The notes beneath the pieces were generated by a model. The model searched no databases. It had not been told where the DNA came from and was given only the letters and a program-made list of their open reading frames with translations. This document shows positions 51,201-62,304 of a stretch of DNA of 64,000 bases, one piece after another. A program made the translations under genes and the position numbers. Origin of the DNA: Amaranthus tricolor (taxonomy: Eukaryota > Streptophyta > Magnoliopsida > Caryophyllales > Amaranthaceae). The stretch's first letter is position 1. Each line of letters opens with the position of its first letter. The stretch lies in the NCBI RefSeq assembly GCF_026212465.1, contig NC_080053.1, positions 18,927,342 to 18,991,341 on the forward strand, given 5' to 3'.

Positions 51201-52840
51201 ATCATGACCGACAATGTCGCAACAAGTTATTTCCAAAATCAAAAGAAGCTTAGCCCCAAGCAAGCTCGTTGGCAAGACTTTTTGACGGAGTTCGACTATG
51301 TCATGGAGTACAAGCCGGGAAAAGTCAATGTCGTTGCCGATGCTCTAAGCCGCAAGGCTATGCTTGCTAGCCTAAGTAGTGTGGCTAGCAACCTTCTTGA
51401 ACGGGTCAAGGAAGGACTTCTTCAAGGTCCTATGGCCAAGGGACTTATGGAGTTGGCCAAGGAAGGGAAGACACGGCAATTTTGGGTAGAGGATGATCTT
51501 CTCTACACTACGGGGCGCCGCATGTATGTGCCTAAGTGGGGCAACCTTAGGCGCGATATCATGAAGGAGTGCCACGACTCTAAGTGGGCCGGGCATCCGG
51601 GGATGCAACGCACTATGGCACTCTTGGAGGAGTTACATTATTGGCCTCATATGAGGAGCGATATTGAGGCCTACGTAAAGACTTGTCTTGTGTGCCAACA
51701 AGACAAGATCGAGCAGCAAGTGCCGGCGGGACTTCTACAACCTTTGCCTATACCAGAGAGGCCATGGGAAAGTGTTTCGATGGATTTCATTTCCACCCTA
51801 CCCAAGTCAGATGGGTGTGGCTCTATCATGGTGGTGGTCGATCGCTTTTCTAAATATGGGACATTCATACCGGCACTACGGGATTGCACAGCCGAGCAAG
51901 CTGCCAAGCTATTCTTTAAACATGTTGTCAAGTATTGGGGACTTACGCGGAGCATTGTCAGTGACCGCGACCCACGATTCACCGCAAAGTTTTGGACGGA
52001 GCTGTTCAAGTTGATGGGGTCAGGTCTCCATTTCTCTACAAGCTTTCATCCCAAACCGATGGGCAAACGGAGAGGGTGAATGCCTTGTTGGAGCTATACT
52101 TGAGGCACTTTGTGAGTGCCAACCAACGAGATTGGGCAAAGTTGATGGATGTAGCCCAATTCTCTTACAACTTGCAAAGGTCTGAGTCGATGCAACAAAG
52201 TCCTTTCGAGATAGTCATGGGGCAACAACCTTTGACACCACAAGCGATTGTGTCAGGCTATACGGGAAGTAGCCCCGCTGCATATCAACTTGCCAAGGGG
52301 TGGCATGAGCAACTAGACATTACCAAGGCATACTTGGATAAAGCGGCAAAGAAAATGAAGAAATGGGCGGACAAGCATAGGAGGCCGGTCGAGTTCCAAG
52401 TGGGGGACTTGGTCATGGTCAAGTTGCTACCACAACAATTCAAGGTGTTCCGATCAGTGCACAAGGGGCTTGTGCGCAAATATGAGGGACCGTTCCCGAT
52501 ACTACAAAAAGTCGGGAAGGTATCGTATCACGTTGAGTTACCATCGAAGCTCAAGATTCATCCGGTGTTCCATGTGAACATGCTCAAGCCCTATCATGGA
52601 GATAACGAGGATTTAACAAGGGGTGTGTCACAACGTGCGCCTACGGCAGTTGTGACGTCATTTGACCGGGACATCGAGGAAATCGAGGCTAAACGGCTCA
52701 TCCGACGAAGGGGTGTGCCGAGTTATAATGAATATCTAATCCGTTGGAAGGGACTCCCGGATAGCGAAGCAACGTGGGAAAAAGAGGACGACTTGTGGCA
52801 ATTCCGGGACAAGATCAAGGCATTCGAATCTCGGCCTTGA
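48297..52840 (+). pseudogene. Gag-pol polyprotein of the nested gypsy element, broken twice
   Basis: The ATG at 48297 (MASKDKEG) is preferred over the upstream in-frame ATG at 48189, which lies inside the LTR. Order: coiled-coil N-terminus; gag; CCHC zinc knuckle ([15 protein letters not shown], near 49316); protease DTGATHNF (near 49577); RT with [10 protein letters not shown] and YLDDIVVYS (near 50580); RNase H with HTDASDFAIG (near 51020); integrase zinc-binding region (LVCQQDK) and core (SMDFISTLP, VSDRDPRF); chromodomain (YNEYLIRWKGLPDSEATWE, about 52725-52785). Breaks: an in-frame TAG at 50691-50693 just after the RT core, and a one-base loss in the C-run near 52050 that shifts the frame before the integrase glutamate region. 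In the RT the usual IDYRALNK block reads IDYWALNK. Confidence 0.93.
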
Positions 52841-52856
52841 CGGGGTCGTCAAGGAC

Positions 52857-52871
52857 TTTGGAGGGGGAGCA
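52857..52871 (+). other. Polypurine tract
   Basis: TTTGGAGGGGGAGCA directly precedes the 3' LTR, in the expected place for plus-strand priming. Confidence 0.85.
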
Positions 52872-53574
52872 TGTCACGCATGGCTTGTAGCCCTCACACA
52901 AGACAGAGGCACGAAACTTGGTGTTCGGGTGTCTTACATCAAAAGAAGGTTATAGAGACTTCTGGAATCATCAAGAAGCTTGTAAAGCATGTGGATCTAG
53001 AACAACCCACACTAGAAGGTTTCGGAGAACACTAGAAGGTTCCGGAGAACTCTAGAAGGTTCCGGAGAACACTAGAAGGTTCCGGAGAACACTAGAAGGT
53101 TCCGGAGAACTCTAGAAGGTTCCGGAGAACTCTTGAAGGAGCCTTGTAAATATCTAATGTCTAGAATTCTCTAGGCAACTCTGGTACATACTTTAGAGTA
53201 CCTTAACACTTGTAATTGTGTAGAATTCTCTAGAAAGATGTAATCTAGATCCCTCCATTTGAGGAGGTTAGAATGTTCTAGAATTAGGACAAGTAAGGGG
53301 TGTTGCCTATAAATACCCCAAGGCATTCATTTGTACATAACACTTGAGAGTTCACTTGTAAAGCTTTCCTTGTGCAATACATAAACCTCACTTACATTTT
53401 CCAATTCTTGTGTTCCTACTTACTTCACATCTTCTCAAAATCTTAGCCAAATCCACACAAACACACTAACTACATCATTTAGCAATACACCTTTGGGGTT
53501 TGCCTGACTTGTCTTACGATGGGAGTGTAAGCAAGTGGCACACGTAAGACTAGGGAAAGAGTCGACACGTGACA
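52872..53574 (+). repeat. 3' LTR of the nested gypsy element (703 bp)
   Basis: Same termini as the 5' LTR. It carries six 20-bp copies of the AGAAGGTTCCGGAGAAC repeat (about 53010-53130), against two in the 5' LTR. The length difference of the LTRs (80 bases) equals exactly four repeat units. Confidence 0.95.
53008..53135 (+). repeat. 20-bp tandem repeat array in the 3' LTR
   Basis: Six units of the form (A/T)CTAGAAGGTTCCGGAGAAC follow each other without spacers; the first has TTTCGG in place of TTCCGG. The matching region of the 5' LTR (about 47745-47790) has two units. Confidence 0.95.
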
Positions 53575-53854
53575 GAAGGGTATGGTTTGGGATGTGGGTT
53601 AGTTGTGAGTGAGGTTGGTTAAGGTCAAAGGGTGTTTTGGGCACAAATCACCGAATTCTAGTGACTTAGCTATATTGGTGTTGATTTTGGTAGCTTGGAG
53701 ATCGTAGTTCACAAAATATTTAAGTAAATTAATTAAGTTACGTTAAAATTCATATAAATATTTTTTTGTGTAAGTTGTTATTACATAATATTAATTTAGT
53801 AAGTTAAATTTGTTAAGTTTGAGAAAATCGAATAAAAATTAACGGGGTGTTACA

Positions 53855-54690
53855 AACCACCTCCCTTAAAAGAAATTATGCCTTCATAACTTGTACAAGA
53901 CTATGAATCTCACGACGACGTAAACCGTAGAACCACCAACTATAGAAACACACACATAATACTTTAAGTTACACAACAATTCGTAACCACATAATATGTA
54001 TATGCGTCAAATGTATAAAATTCCTTTCACCTTCTTCCCGTTTAAAGTTACGCCCATGTAACTTATTACAAACCTGAATTAGATGAGAGTACGTATCTCA
54101 CATAGAATCCTCTATTTTTCAAGTAGCCTATTCTTTCATGTGTTTGATCATAAAACTTTCACCATGATGAACATGTCTTTCGTTCGAGTACTCCGAAATT
54201 TTGTATTTAGGATTTGAGCATCCATGTTGTTTCTCATTAGATAGTGATTCATTCAACTTCAATGATTTTTGGGCCAACACACGAGAAGCAGCTGATACAT
54301 AGCTCTTTAGTTGGACGCGAGAAACCCCTCATGCACCTTTCCCAAACTGTTGTACAAAGCCAGGCATTACACCACCTTCTCAACATTAACTAATATCTCA
54401 TAAGAACCAATGACCTAGGGCTTATATTATCTAAAACACCAAAACGTACCACCCTTTCATAGGAGACACACGTAAAAGAACCTTATCTCCAACCTCAAAT
54501 TCTTCATGTCATCGTTTTAAATTAGCATAAGAATTTTATTAATCCTGGGCTGCTTTCTAACAGTTTCTATACAACTTGACTTATTCCGACATATAAAGTA
54601 ACATATTGATTCCCATGATAGCCGATTCCGTGAAATTATCCAAACACACAAGACTCCTAAATCGCTTTTTATATAAGTCCTCAAAAAGGA
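53855..54690 (-). pseudogene. 3' end of a chromovirus-like gypsy pol, decayed
   Basis: On the minus strand, toward the LTR start at 53854, fragments read EEFEVGDKVLLRVSPMKG near 54510-54460, preceded by a KAAQD..SYAN-like piece, as at the integrase C-terminus of Tekay/Del elements. Downstream text is heavily stop-interrupted. With the polypurine tract at the LTR edge this is the residual interior of the element whose 3' LTR spans 53854-44021. Confidence 0.7.
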
Positions 54691-54699
54691 CCAAAAAAA

Positions 54700-55378
54700 T
54701 GTACTATTGTAGAATTAATGCAGGATTGTCTAGTTGAGTAATTTATTTGTTACAAATATATTTATTTTTATAACTTCAGTTTTTATAGTATTATTTTTAA
54801 CGATAATGTTATAACAATTAACTAGGTCTCATTGCTTAGGTGATATTGTTGACTCCCTTTGACTCTTATGTTCTCACACTCCGTGATACACATAGGAGCG
54901 AGGATGTCAAAAGTGGGGAGAATGACACGATTTTATCATGTTGGTTACACTATCACAGGCTTATTGCATTTGGTGCATATGGTTGGTTTACATGAATTGC
55001 ACTAGATTATCGATGGTGGAATAAGATCTATTACAATTTTAAAGTGATTATTTATAACATTAAAACAATCACTTACCATTTTAAAGAGGTCATTTACAAT
55101 CTCAAACTAAACATTTAGATAAATAAATTGATTGTATGAACTCCTCTCATATTTAGACAATCTCATACTATATAAAACTTATTATATTATAAAATAATGC
55201 AATATTGTATTTGGATACAGATAATTAATTTTAAATTATAAATTTTAATATAAAATGATAAAGGCATATCTTGAAAATGACAAAAATCAATAAACTCATG
55301 AGTTCTCAATTTTTAAATTTTTTTTAATAAGGAGTTCTTTCAAAAATAAATAAATAATGAGTTCTTAATTTTAACTAG
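54700..55378. other. Gene-free AT-rich DNA
   Basis: No coding signal. Blocks such as AATTTTAAAGTGATTA and CAATCACTTACCATTTTAAAG at 55030-55100 resemble the AAAGTGAT-rich DNA surrounding the MITE at 4.0 kb, so both belong to one loosely repeated family. Confidence 0.5.
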
Positions 55379-55380
55379 TA

Positions 55381-55706
55381 CTTCCTCCGTTCCATAATAC
55401 TTGCTACATTTTCTATTTTTGGCAATTTCATATTACTTGCTACATTTCCGTTTTTAGTAATAAAACAATCATTTAAAGTTCTATCTACCCCTATTTTTAT
55501 CCTACTCTATACTCTATACTCTATAATAAAGTATATACTATACTCTATAAAGTAACCTAACAACCTATTTTTCCTTACTCTTTTTCAATTAACAATAATA
55601 AAATACTATACTCTATAAAGTAAACAATCAGCTACAATGTAGGTCAATCACTTTTCTTAATTCCCGTGCCCATGCAAATGTAGCAACAATTATGGAACGG
55701 AGGAAG
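55381..55706. mobile_element. Stowaway MITE upstream of COG1
   Basis: CTTCCTCCGTTCCATAAT at the left and ATTATGGAACGGAGGAAG at the right are near-perfect inverted termini. TA direct repeats flank the element at 55379-55380 and 55707-55708. The subterminal ACTTGCTACATTT and AAATGTAGCAAC blocks also pair. It is 326 bases long and ends about 350 bases before the COG1 start codon. Confidence 0.93.
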
Positions 55707-55737
55707 TACAAAAAATTGACTCAAATCTACTTCTTCT

Positions 55738-55795
55738 TCTTTTTTTTTTTTTTTATTTTTTTATTTTTTTATTTTTTTATTTTCATTTTCATTTA
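55738..55795. repeat. T-rich tract in the COG1 upstream region
   Basis: A run of T followed by (ATTTTTTT)n lies between the Stowaway and the COG1 start codon. The COG1 transcription start cannot be placed from the sequence; no clear TATA box is seen. Confidence 0.8.
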
Positions 55796-56054
55796 GGACA
55801 CACTAAATTTGAGCAAGATTTCCAAACGAAATGTTCCCAAGCATTTTGAAATTCATCATCTTTGTAATTAAGCAATCAAAAATGGAGTTCAGTCTATAAT
55901 CTCAGATCAACAATCAGAATCTCGCAATCTCACATCAAAATTCCCTTTCCACTTCCCAAACTCCACTTGATCTCCAATATCTTCATGATTTTGCAAAAAT
56001 AGGGCTTTTCCCCCCCAATTTCCATAATCTTCTATTTCACCACTCCAATCAACA

Positions 56055-59000
56055 ATGAGACTTCAATCCGAAAACCAATCATCTGCAATGGCAGCAGGAG
56101 CAGGGTTTCGCGAAGCCGAAACCTTATTTCGCGCGAAACCTGTATCAGAGATCCGGAACATTGAATCAAATACACGTAAACAGATCGATGACAAGAAGGA
56201 AGAACTTAGACAATTGATCGGTAATCGTTATAGAGATTTGATCGATTCAGCTGATTCAATTTTGTTAATGAAATTATCTTGTGAGTCAATTTCTTCCAAC
56301 ATTTCATCGATTTCTGATTCGATTTTTTCTCTTTCATCTGCTATTAGTACTAATTTTTCGCCGAATCCTAACCCTAATCGAAGTAAAATTTATGGCATTG
56401 CGAGTAGGGTTAAGTATTTGGTTGATACACCCGAGAATATTTGGGGGTGTTTGGATGAATTCATGTTTTTGGAAGCTAGTGCTAGGTATGTAAGGGCTAA
56501 ATTGGTTTATCAAGGTTTGAATTTAGTGGGACATGATGGAGGAAAAATATTAAAGAAGAATTTTCCTTTGTTGAAGCATCAATGGCAGATTGTGGAGAGT
56601 TTTAAGGGACAAATTTCCCAGCGTAGTCGAGAGAGGTTGTTGGTGATGTTAGATAAGGAGGAGAATGATGTTTGGAAGGTTCCACTTAGTGCATTTGCTG
56701 ATGCTCTTGCTGGTGTTGCGATTATTGATGAGTTGGATTCTAAGCAGGCGTTTTCGTTGTTATTGGATTCGAGGAAGTCGTGGATCTTGCAAAAGTTGAG
56801 TAATTTTGATGGTGATAGCGTGGTCAGTGTTCTTTGTGAAGTTACAAGGATAATTCAGGTTACTATTGTTCATGTAGGGGAGATGTTCTTGCAAGTTTTG
56901 AATGATATGCCTTTATTTTATAAAGTGATTTTGGAAGCTCCACCTGCTGCGCAGTTGTTTGGTGGGATACTCAATCCGGATGAAGAGGTTGGATTGTGGA
57001 ATGAGTTTAGAGATAAGTTGGAATCGACTATGGTGATGCTTGATCGAGAGTTTATTGCCAAGGCATGTTCGAGTTGGCTAAGGGAATGTGGGAGAGAGAT
57101 AGTGAAGAAGACTGATGGGAAGTGTCTCATTGATGCGATTCCTAATGGAGCAGAACTTACTTTGACTGAGAAGATGATACGGGAGACTATGGATAATAAA
57201 GATGTGTTTGAAGGAAGTTTGGAGTGGTTGAAAAGCGTCTTTGGTTCTGATATTGAGCTTCCTTGGAGTAGGACTAGGGAACTTGTCTTGGAGGAGAATG
57301 TGGACCTTTGGGATGAGATTTTTGAGGATGCTTTTGTATCGAGGATGAAAATGGTTATTGACTCTGGATTTGGAGATATGTCTAGGGATGTAAAAGTATC
57401 AGAGTCGATTTGTGCTATTGGTAGCAATTTTGATCATGAAAGCGACTTTAGAGCATATTTGAATAGAAGCACTGCTGATGGTGGTGTTTGGTTTATTGAA
57501 CCAAACCTAAAAAAGGGGGGTGTTGTCTCTGCTACAAAGGCCTTACGTGAGGAATATGATTTTGGCAGTTGTTTGAGTACATATTTTGGGCCAGAAGCTA
57601 GCCAAATCAGAGATGCAGTGGATATCTGTTGCCATAATGTGCTAGAGGACTTGCTATGCTTTCTAGAATCTCCTAAAGCTCCCTTAAGATTGAAAGACTT
57701 GACACCTTATTTGCAAAATAAATGTTATGAAACCATATCCACTATCCTGACGGAATTAACAAATGAACTTGACAAATTACGGGCTGCCCTTGACAATGTA
57801 AATAAGGGAGACAAGGTTATACCAACTGCTACAATTATTGAGAGATCTCTTTTCATTGGAAGGTTGTTGTTTGCCTTTCGGAATCACTCCAAACACATTC
57901 CAGTAGTGTTGGGCTCACCAAGTGTTTGGGTTAATGAAACTGTGGCTTCAGGTTCGGATGCGCTACCTTCTTTGTCGAGGTACTCCAGGCTTTCTCTGGA
58001 CTCATCAACAACGGATAGCCAAAAGCCATTGTCAAATAGCTCTAAGCGACAAACATCACTTGCTGCTACTGCTTTATTTGGAGCAAATGATAGTACAAGT
58101 CCAAAACTTGAAGAACTTACAAGCATTATGAGAGACCTGGCTATTGCAGCTCATGGCTTGTGGATCACATGGGTTTCTGATGAGCTTGCAAATATTCTCT
58201 TAGAGGATCTTAGAGTAGATGATGGCTTATCAGCTACAAATCCTCTGCGAGTAAGTGGATTCTGCCAAATTGTCGTGACTATTTTTTCTGTTGAGTTGAT
58301 TATAATAGGTGTTGATCCTACAGATTTGTCTCACGTTTTTGTGCTCTACTGTATGTTTCTTTTAAATATCAATTAACTCTTCCACATAGATGTTCCACTT
58401 GATATAGTATTATTTTTGTTCTGTAATTGTTCTGTTATCATGCATTCGCCTGAAGGATAAGAAAGATTCAATATTCAGTCTTACTCCTGACCTGCGGTAC
58501 TCTTTGTTCTGGACAGGGCTGGGAGGAGTTAGTTGTTAAGCAAGATCAGTCAAGTGACAATGATGATTCAGAAATGAAAATTTTGCTTCCATCCATGCCA
58601 TCTTTGTACATTTGTTCTTTTCTATTCAGAGCATCTGAGGAAGTTCATCGCATTGGAGGTCATGTTCTGGATAAGACTATCCTGCAGTGTTTTGCAAAGA
58701 AGCTGCTCGAAAAGGTATGTGCTCACCTAGATTCCAATCAATATAACATAATAGTATGAGTCAGTACTGCACTTGTTTGTTTATGCTTATGCACTACTTA
58801 CTACGTAAACTATGAATTCAATAGAAAAATAGATGGTAAAAGAAATGAGTTGGTGAAGCTACGACTATACCGAATCTTTCGAAAACTCCTTCACAACTTT
58901 AGTACGAAATTATGTATTTACCTAATAAATCAATTAGCTTTGATTTTTATGATTATGCCTTACTTTTGAAGGTTTGATCGAATACGAAATATTTCTTCCG

Positions 59001-59531
59001 TCTAGTTTGTATCTGCTTTGCACAAAATACAACTTTTAAACCTAAATACGTTTTCAACTCTGAATTTACCGTTATAAGAGGTCTTAGTTATAAGAGGCTT
59101 TTTATAGCACGCTTGTGGCACACCTAGCTATCGCATATGATTATTTTGTTAGCGCACTCTGAAGATTTTGGTTTAAGATAGTTTGGGCATGTGAGAAAAT
59201 TAAGTATAACGAATCAGTAAGGAAGATAGAAAGTTGGAGCTCGGTAGACTTTAAAAGAGGGCGAGGAAGATCGAAGATGATTTGGAGGACAAGATTGGAA
59301 ATGAATATGAATGACCTAAACTTATATGTTGAGATGGTGTGAAATCGAAATGAATGGAGAAGATTCCATGTGGACGACCATTGAAACTGATATATTTGTT
59401 GATGTAGCCGATCCCAATCTTTTGGGATTAAAGCTCTGGCATTATTGTTGTTGTTGCTCCAGTCATCAAACCGCAAAACCTAAAGTTTTGCCAACTCCTT
59501 AAATTGCAATCGCTAATTTCCTCCTTTTTCT

Positions 59532-59571
<40 letters not shown>

Positions 59572-62304
59572 TTGCGGTAGTTTTGCGACTATCAGAAGTT
59601 TGCTACTACTATAATGGCGATCGTCAATATGTAGTATTTAGATCTATTGGTGGTCTTCTTCTCATTGCTACTTGATAATTTGGTTTGTTTGCCAGACCTT
59701 TTGCATGAATTGCTGCATAAATCCAATCACGCTTTGATACATATTGTCATGTACTTTTTTTGGATTTAATCAAAATCTAAAAATTAAAGATATGAATTTG
59801 TTAAGTTGTGCCTACACTAAATATATCAAATACTCCCAAACGCCTTTAGTATGATTTCATCTACTAAATGGCTGAACTTTTATTATTATGACTACACCTA
59901 ACTCTCAAAGGTTTTATGGAATTAGGAATATCTCATTATATTTGGTTTGTATTTGGTTTTTACAGGACTCAAGTTTTAAACTCAAATGAATTTTCAATTC
60001 TCAATTCTCATTGTTCCTACCATAAGTCTATTGTAGAAATAATACTTCTACTTACTAGAGGATTTCAATCTAAGTTAAACTTTACATTACTAGAATTTAA
60101 ATTCAAAAATAATTGTAAGTTGTAGGAAAAGATTCTTGCTTCTCCAATATTCCCAAGCTGATTACAATCTTTTTTCGAATATTCAACTAGGCAAATCATT
60201 CTTTGCTCGCCCAGTCATTGCGGTTGTTGTGACGATGAGTGTTTGTCTGGTTCTAGGCCTGGTTGTTGCTTTGAACCATGATGATGAGTTGTTGCCTTTG
60301 GAACCAATCAACCATCTAGTTTTTTTGTGACTTTTGCCTCTTCTCCCCATGCATGATCATGTTCTTGACGTGTAAAATCAGCCATGTTCATGCGTTATGG
60401 AGAATAGCTAGGTCATTCAACACCACGTCTTTACTATGCACCCATTGGCAGGGCAAGTGCAAGTCTCCCATACCGTTCTTAATGGTGTGAGAAAGGGGAA
60501 ACAACAATCTAGCACTTTTTTGTTCGTGCTGACTCCCATTCTGGTTATTATCATTTTACACTGCTGATCAACAATAGTTTCATGTGCTTGAATCGTGTTG
60601 CACTTTTCCGTATATAATTTGGAGCTAGTAGCTAGCTTTAAAATGAACTTGAACAACATGGTTGCATTTGTTCTTTTTTGAACATTATCGAACTTTGTCC
60701 TTTTGGGAGGAGGGTGTTTAACAGGCCACTTTTTGTAATCTAATGTAAACTCTGGAAGGAATTGTCTAAATCGGTAAACATTTTTGAACGCCATGTAAAG
60801 TATGTGGAATGTTTTGATTGATATAATTAGCGTACCGAGGTTCTCAAACAACCAATGATACAAAACATGCTCACCTAATCGTCAAACTTTCCCATCTGAA
60901 GTATTCTGACAAATACTCTGTCTTACATGTTACATTTGTGTATGACCCAGGTTTAACTTCTGCTTTTCTGCCATTTTTTTGGATGACAATTATGTATTTC
61001 TGGGATAAGGTGATGTGATATGTTTAAGATTGCTTATTGAGCTATATACACCGAAACTTCCGTTTATTGAAGCAATGTGTCCAATATGAAGGTCACTCAA
61101 ATTTAGCTGTATGTTGACTATACTTTGTCCTACCTGTAGATCTTTGATCAAGTTGTTACTTTATTGAAGATTTTGATTATGCTGAGTATTATGACTCACT
61201 TTGCTTTCAGTTCAGACCTTGTTATGGATATGCTTATCCTGCTCAAATTTTAATCTGTTTTTCTGCTCCTCTAGTTTCACTTTTAATTTCTGTTAATACT
61301 ATTTTATAAAGCTTCTATGCGGCTGTATAGCTTGATAATTCTTTATCTTTGTTCTATTATATTTCTGCCTTACTTGCCAATTGAAATTTTGTTGTTTTAG
61401 GTGATTGGAGTATATAATGAACTTGCCACTAATGGAGTACACATGTCAGAAAAGGGAATCCTACAAATCCTGTTAGATGTGAAATTTGCAGCAGATATTC
61501 TTTCTGGATATGATTCTACTTTGAACGAGGGTTTATCAAAAAGTCCATCTGTAAAATTTAATTATAGAAGGAAGCCGGATAGGAGCACAACCAAATCGGC
61601 CACTAGAGAGTGTATTGATGATCTAATTAGCCGCTTTTCACAGAGGCTGGATCCAATTGATTGGCAAACGTATGTTGCAGAATTAAATTCTCAATTCTTG
61701 AGCTAAGGATTTCTTTGTAAACTTGAATTAATAAGCTTTTACATCATCTCATACCTTCGTCTTGATTATTCATTTAGGTTTGAGCCATACCTTTGGGAAA
61801 ATGAGAGGCAGTCCTATTTAAGGCATGCAGTGCTATTTGGTTTCTTTGTTCAACTTAATCGCTTGTATACAGATACTGTTCAGAAACTGCCAACCAATTC
61901 AGAGTCAAATATAATGAGATGCTCTACTGTTCCTCGATTTAAATATCTTCCTATCAGGTGTGCTATGTTTGCCCTCTTTATAAAATGTTGGCTAATGTTG
62001 CTTATTCTGTGATCTTCTTCATCAAGCATGTGAAGTGTTCTTGGTGACATTTAGAGTTGTTAAATTAGTCGGTATGACATCTAGATGAAGGATAGTTTTC
62101 ATTCTGATATTGGTCCTTTGTGGCTGTAGTGCACCTGCATTGTCTTCTAGAGCTGCTACCAAGACACCACTTCGAACTTCTTCTGATGATGTATCATCAA
62201 GAAGTCCTTGGAAAGCCTCAAATGGAGAGTTTTCCCATCAGGCTCTTTTAGATGACAACTCAAGCTTTGGAGTGGCTGCCCCGTTTTTTAAGTCCGTCAT
62301 GCAG
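56055..62304 (+). CDS. COG1: Conserved oligomeric Golgi complex subunit 1 (COG1), last exon(s) not found
   Basis: COG1 is part of lobe A of the eight-subunit COG tether, which docks retrograde vesicles at the Golgi and so keeps glycosyltransferases in place. Exons: 56055-58250, 58517-58714, 61401-61669, 61778-61957 and 62130-62304, all GT-AG with consistent phases (0, 0, 2, 2, 0), giving 1006 codons. The N-terminal block [19 protein letters not shown], then [23 protein letters not shown], is the Vps51/COG1-type coiled helical start. [22 protein letters not shown] and [11 protein letters not shown] mark the C-terminal part. A second in-frame ATG at 56088 (MAAGAGF) is a possible start. Plant COG1 proteins run to about 1070 residues, so about 60 residues are missing. 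The frame does not end at a stop after 62304; the next exon probably lies outside the window. Confidence 0.9.
59131..59462 (+). mobile_element. 5'-truncated RTE-type LINE 3' end
   Basis: Decayed blocks follow the end of plant RTE reverse transcriptases: TTTGGGCATGTGAGAAAA (FGHV-like), AGAGGGCGAGGAAGATCGAAG (RGRGR-like), GAAATGAATGGAGAAG and CATGTGGACGACC. The element ends with GTAGCCGATCCCAATCTTTTGGGATTAAAG-type text and a TTG-rich tail (TTGTTGTTGTTGC), typical of this LINE family. Only the last few hundred bases are present, as after target-primed insertion. Confidence 0.75.
59535..59570. repeat. Poly-T run in COG1 intron 2
   Basis: About 36 consecutive T bases, some 70 bases downstream of the LINE tail. 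Confidence 0.95.

Larger units (their letters stand above)
47606..53574 (+). mobile_element. Ty3/gypsy chromovirus (chromodomain element), nearly complete, ~6 kb
   Basis: Two LTRs (47606-48228 and 52872-53574) bound one gag-pol region in the order gag, protease, RT, RNase H, integrase, chromodomain. TGTCAC/GTGACA termini, an initiator-Met-type primer-binding site (TGGTATCAGAGCC at 48231) and a polypurine tract (GGAGGGGGAGCA at about 52860-52871) are all present. GAAG flanks the element on both sides (47602-47605 and 53575-53578), a 4-bp target duplication. It is inserted inside an older chromoviral LTR. Small size and a C-terminal chromodomain fit the chromovirus lineage; a Galadriel-like placement is possible but unproven. 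A nonsense codon and a frameshift make this copy non-autonomous. Confidence 0.93.
44021..53854 (-). mobile_element. Large chromovirus-like LTR, minus orientation, split by a nested gypsy element
   Basis: Read on the minus strand the LTR starts TGTAACACCCCGTTAA at 53854 and ends CTGTTACA at 44021, with TGTAACA/TGTTACA inverted termini. A polypurine tract (AAGGGAGGTGG) lies directly before its start, at about 53857-53869, followed outward by gypsy pol remains. It is therefore a 3' LTR. Excluding the insert at 47606-53574 its length is about 3.9 kb. No 5' LTR is visible in the window. The start and size fit the Tekay/Del chromovirus group. Confidence 0.75.
58715..61400 (+). other. Intron 2 of COG1 (2.7 kb) with transposon debris
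   Basis: The donor follows LLEK codons at 58714 and the acceptor TTTTAG precedes VIGVYNEL at 61401. The intron contains an RTE-type LINE tail (59131-59462), a long poly-T run (59535-59570), and an unexplained 148-codon minus-strand open frame at 60863-60417 with no recognised domain. No exon-like signal with COG1 similarity was seen inside. Confidence 0.75.

Noticed and set aside
44016..53856. ACAAA as a target duplication of the large LTR
   Set aside because: ACAAA occurs before 44021 and at 53852-53856, but using it would remove the terminal ACA of the LTR end, and polymerase remains lie beyond 53854. The match is therefore treated as chance.
56918..57427. 169-codon minus-strand frame within COG1 exon 1
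   Set aside because: It is the shadow of the COG1 coding exon on the opposite strand.
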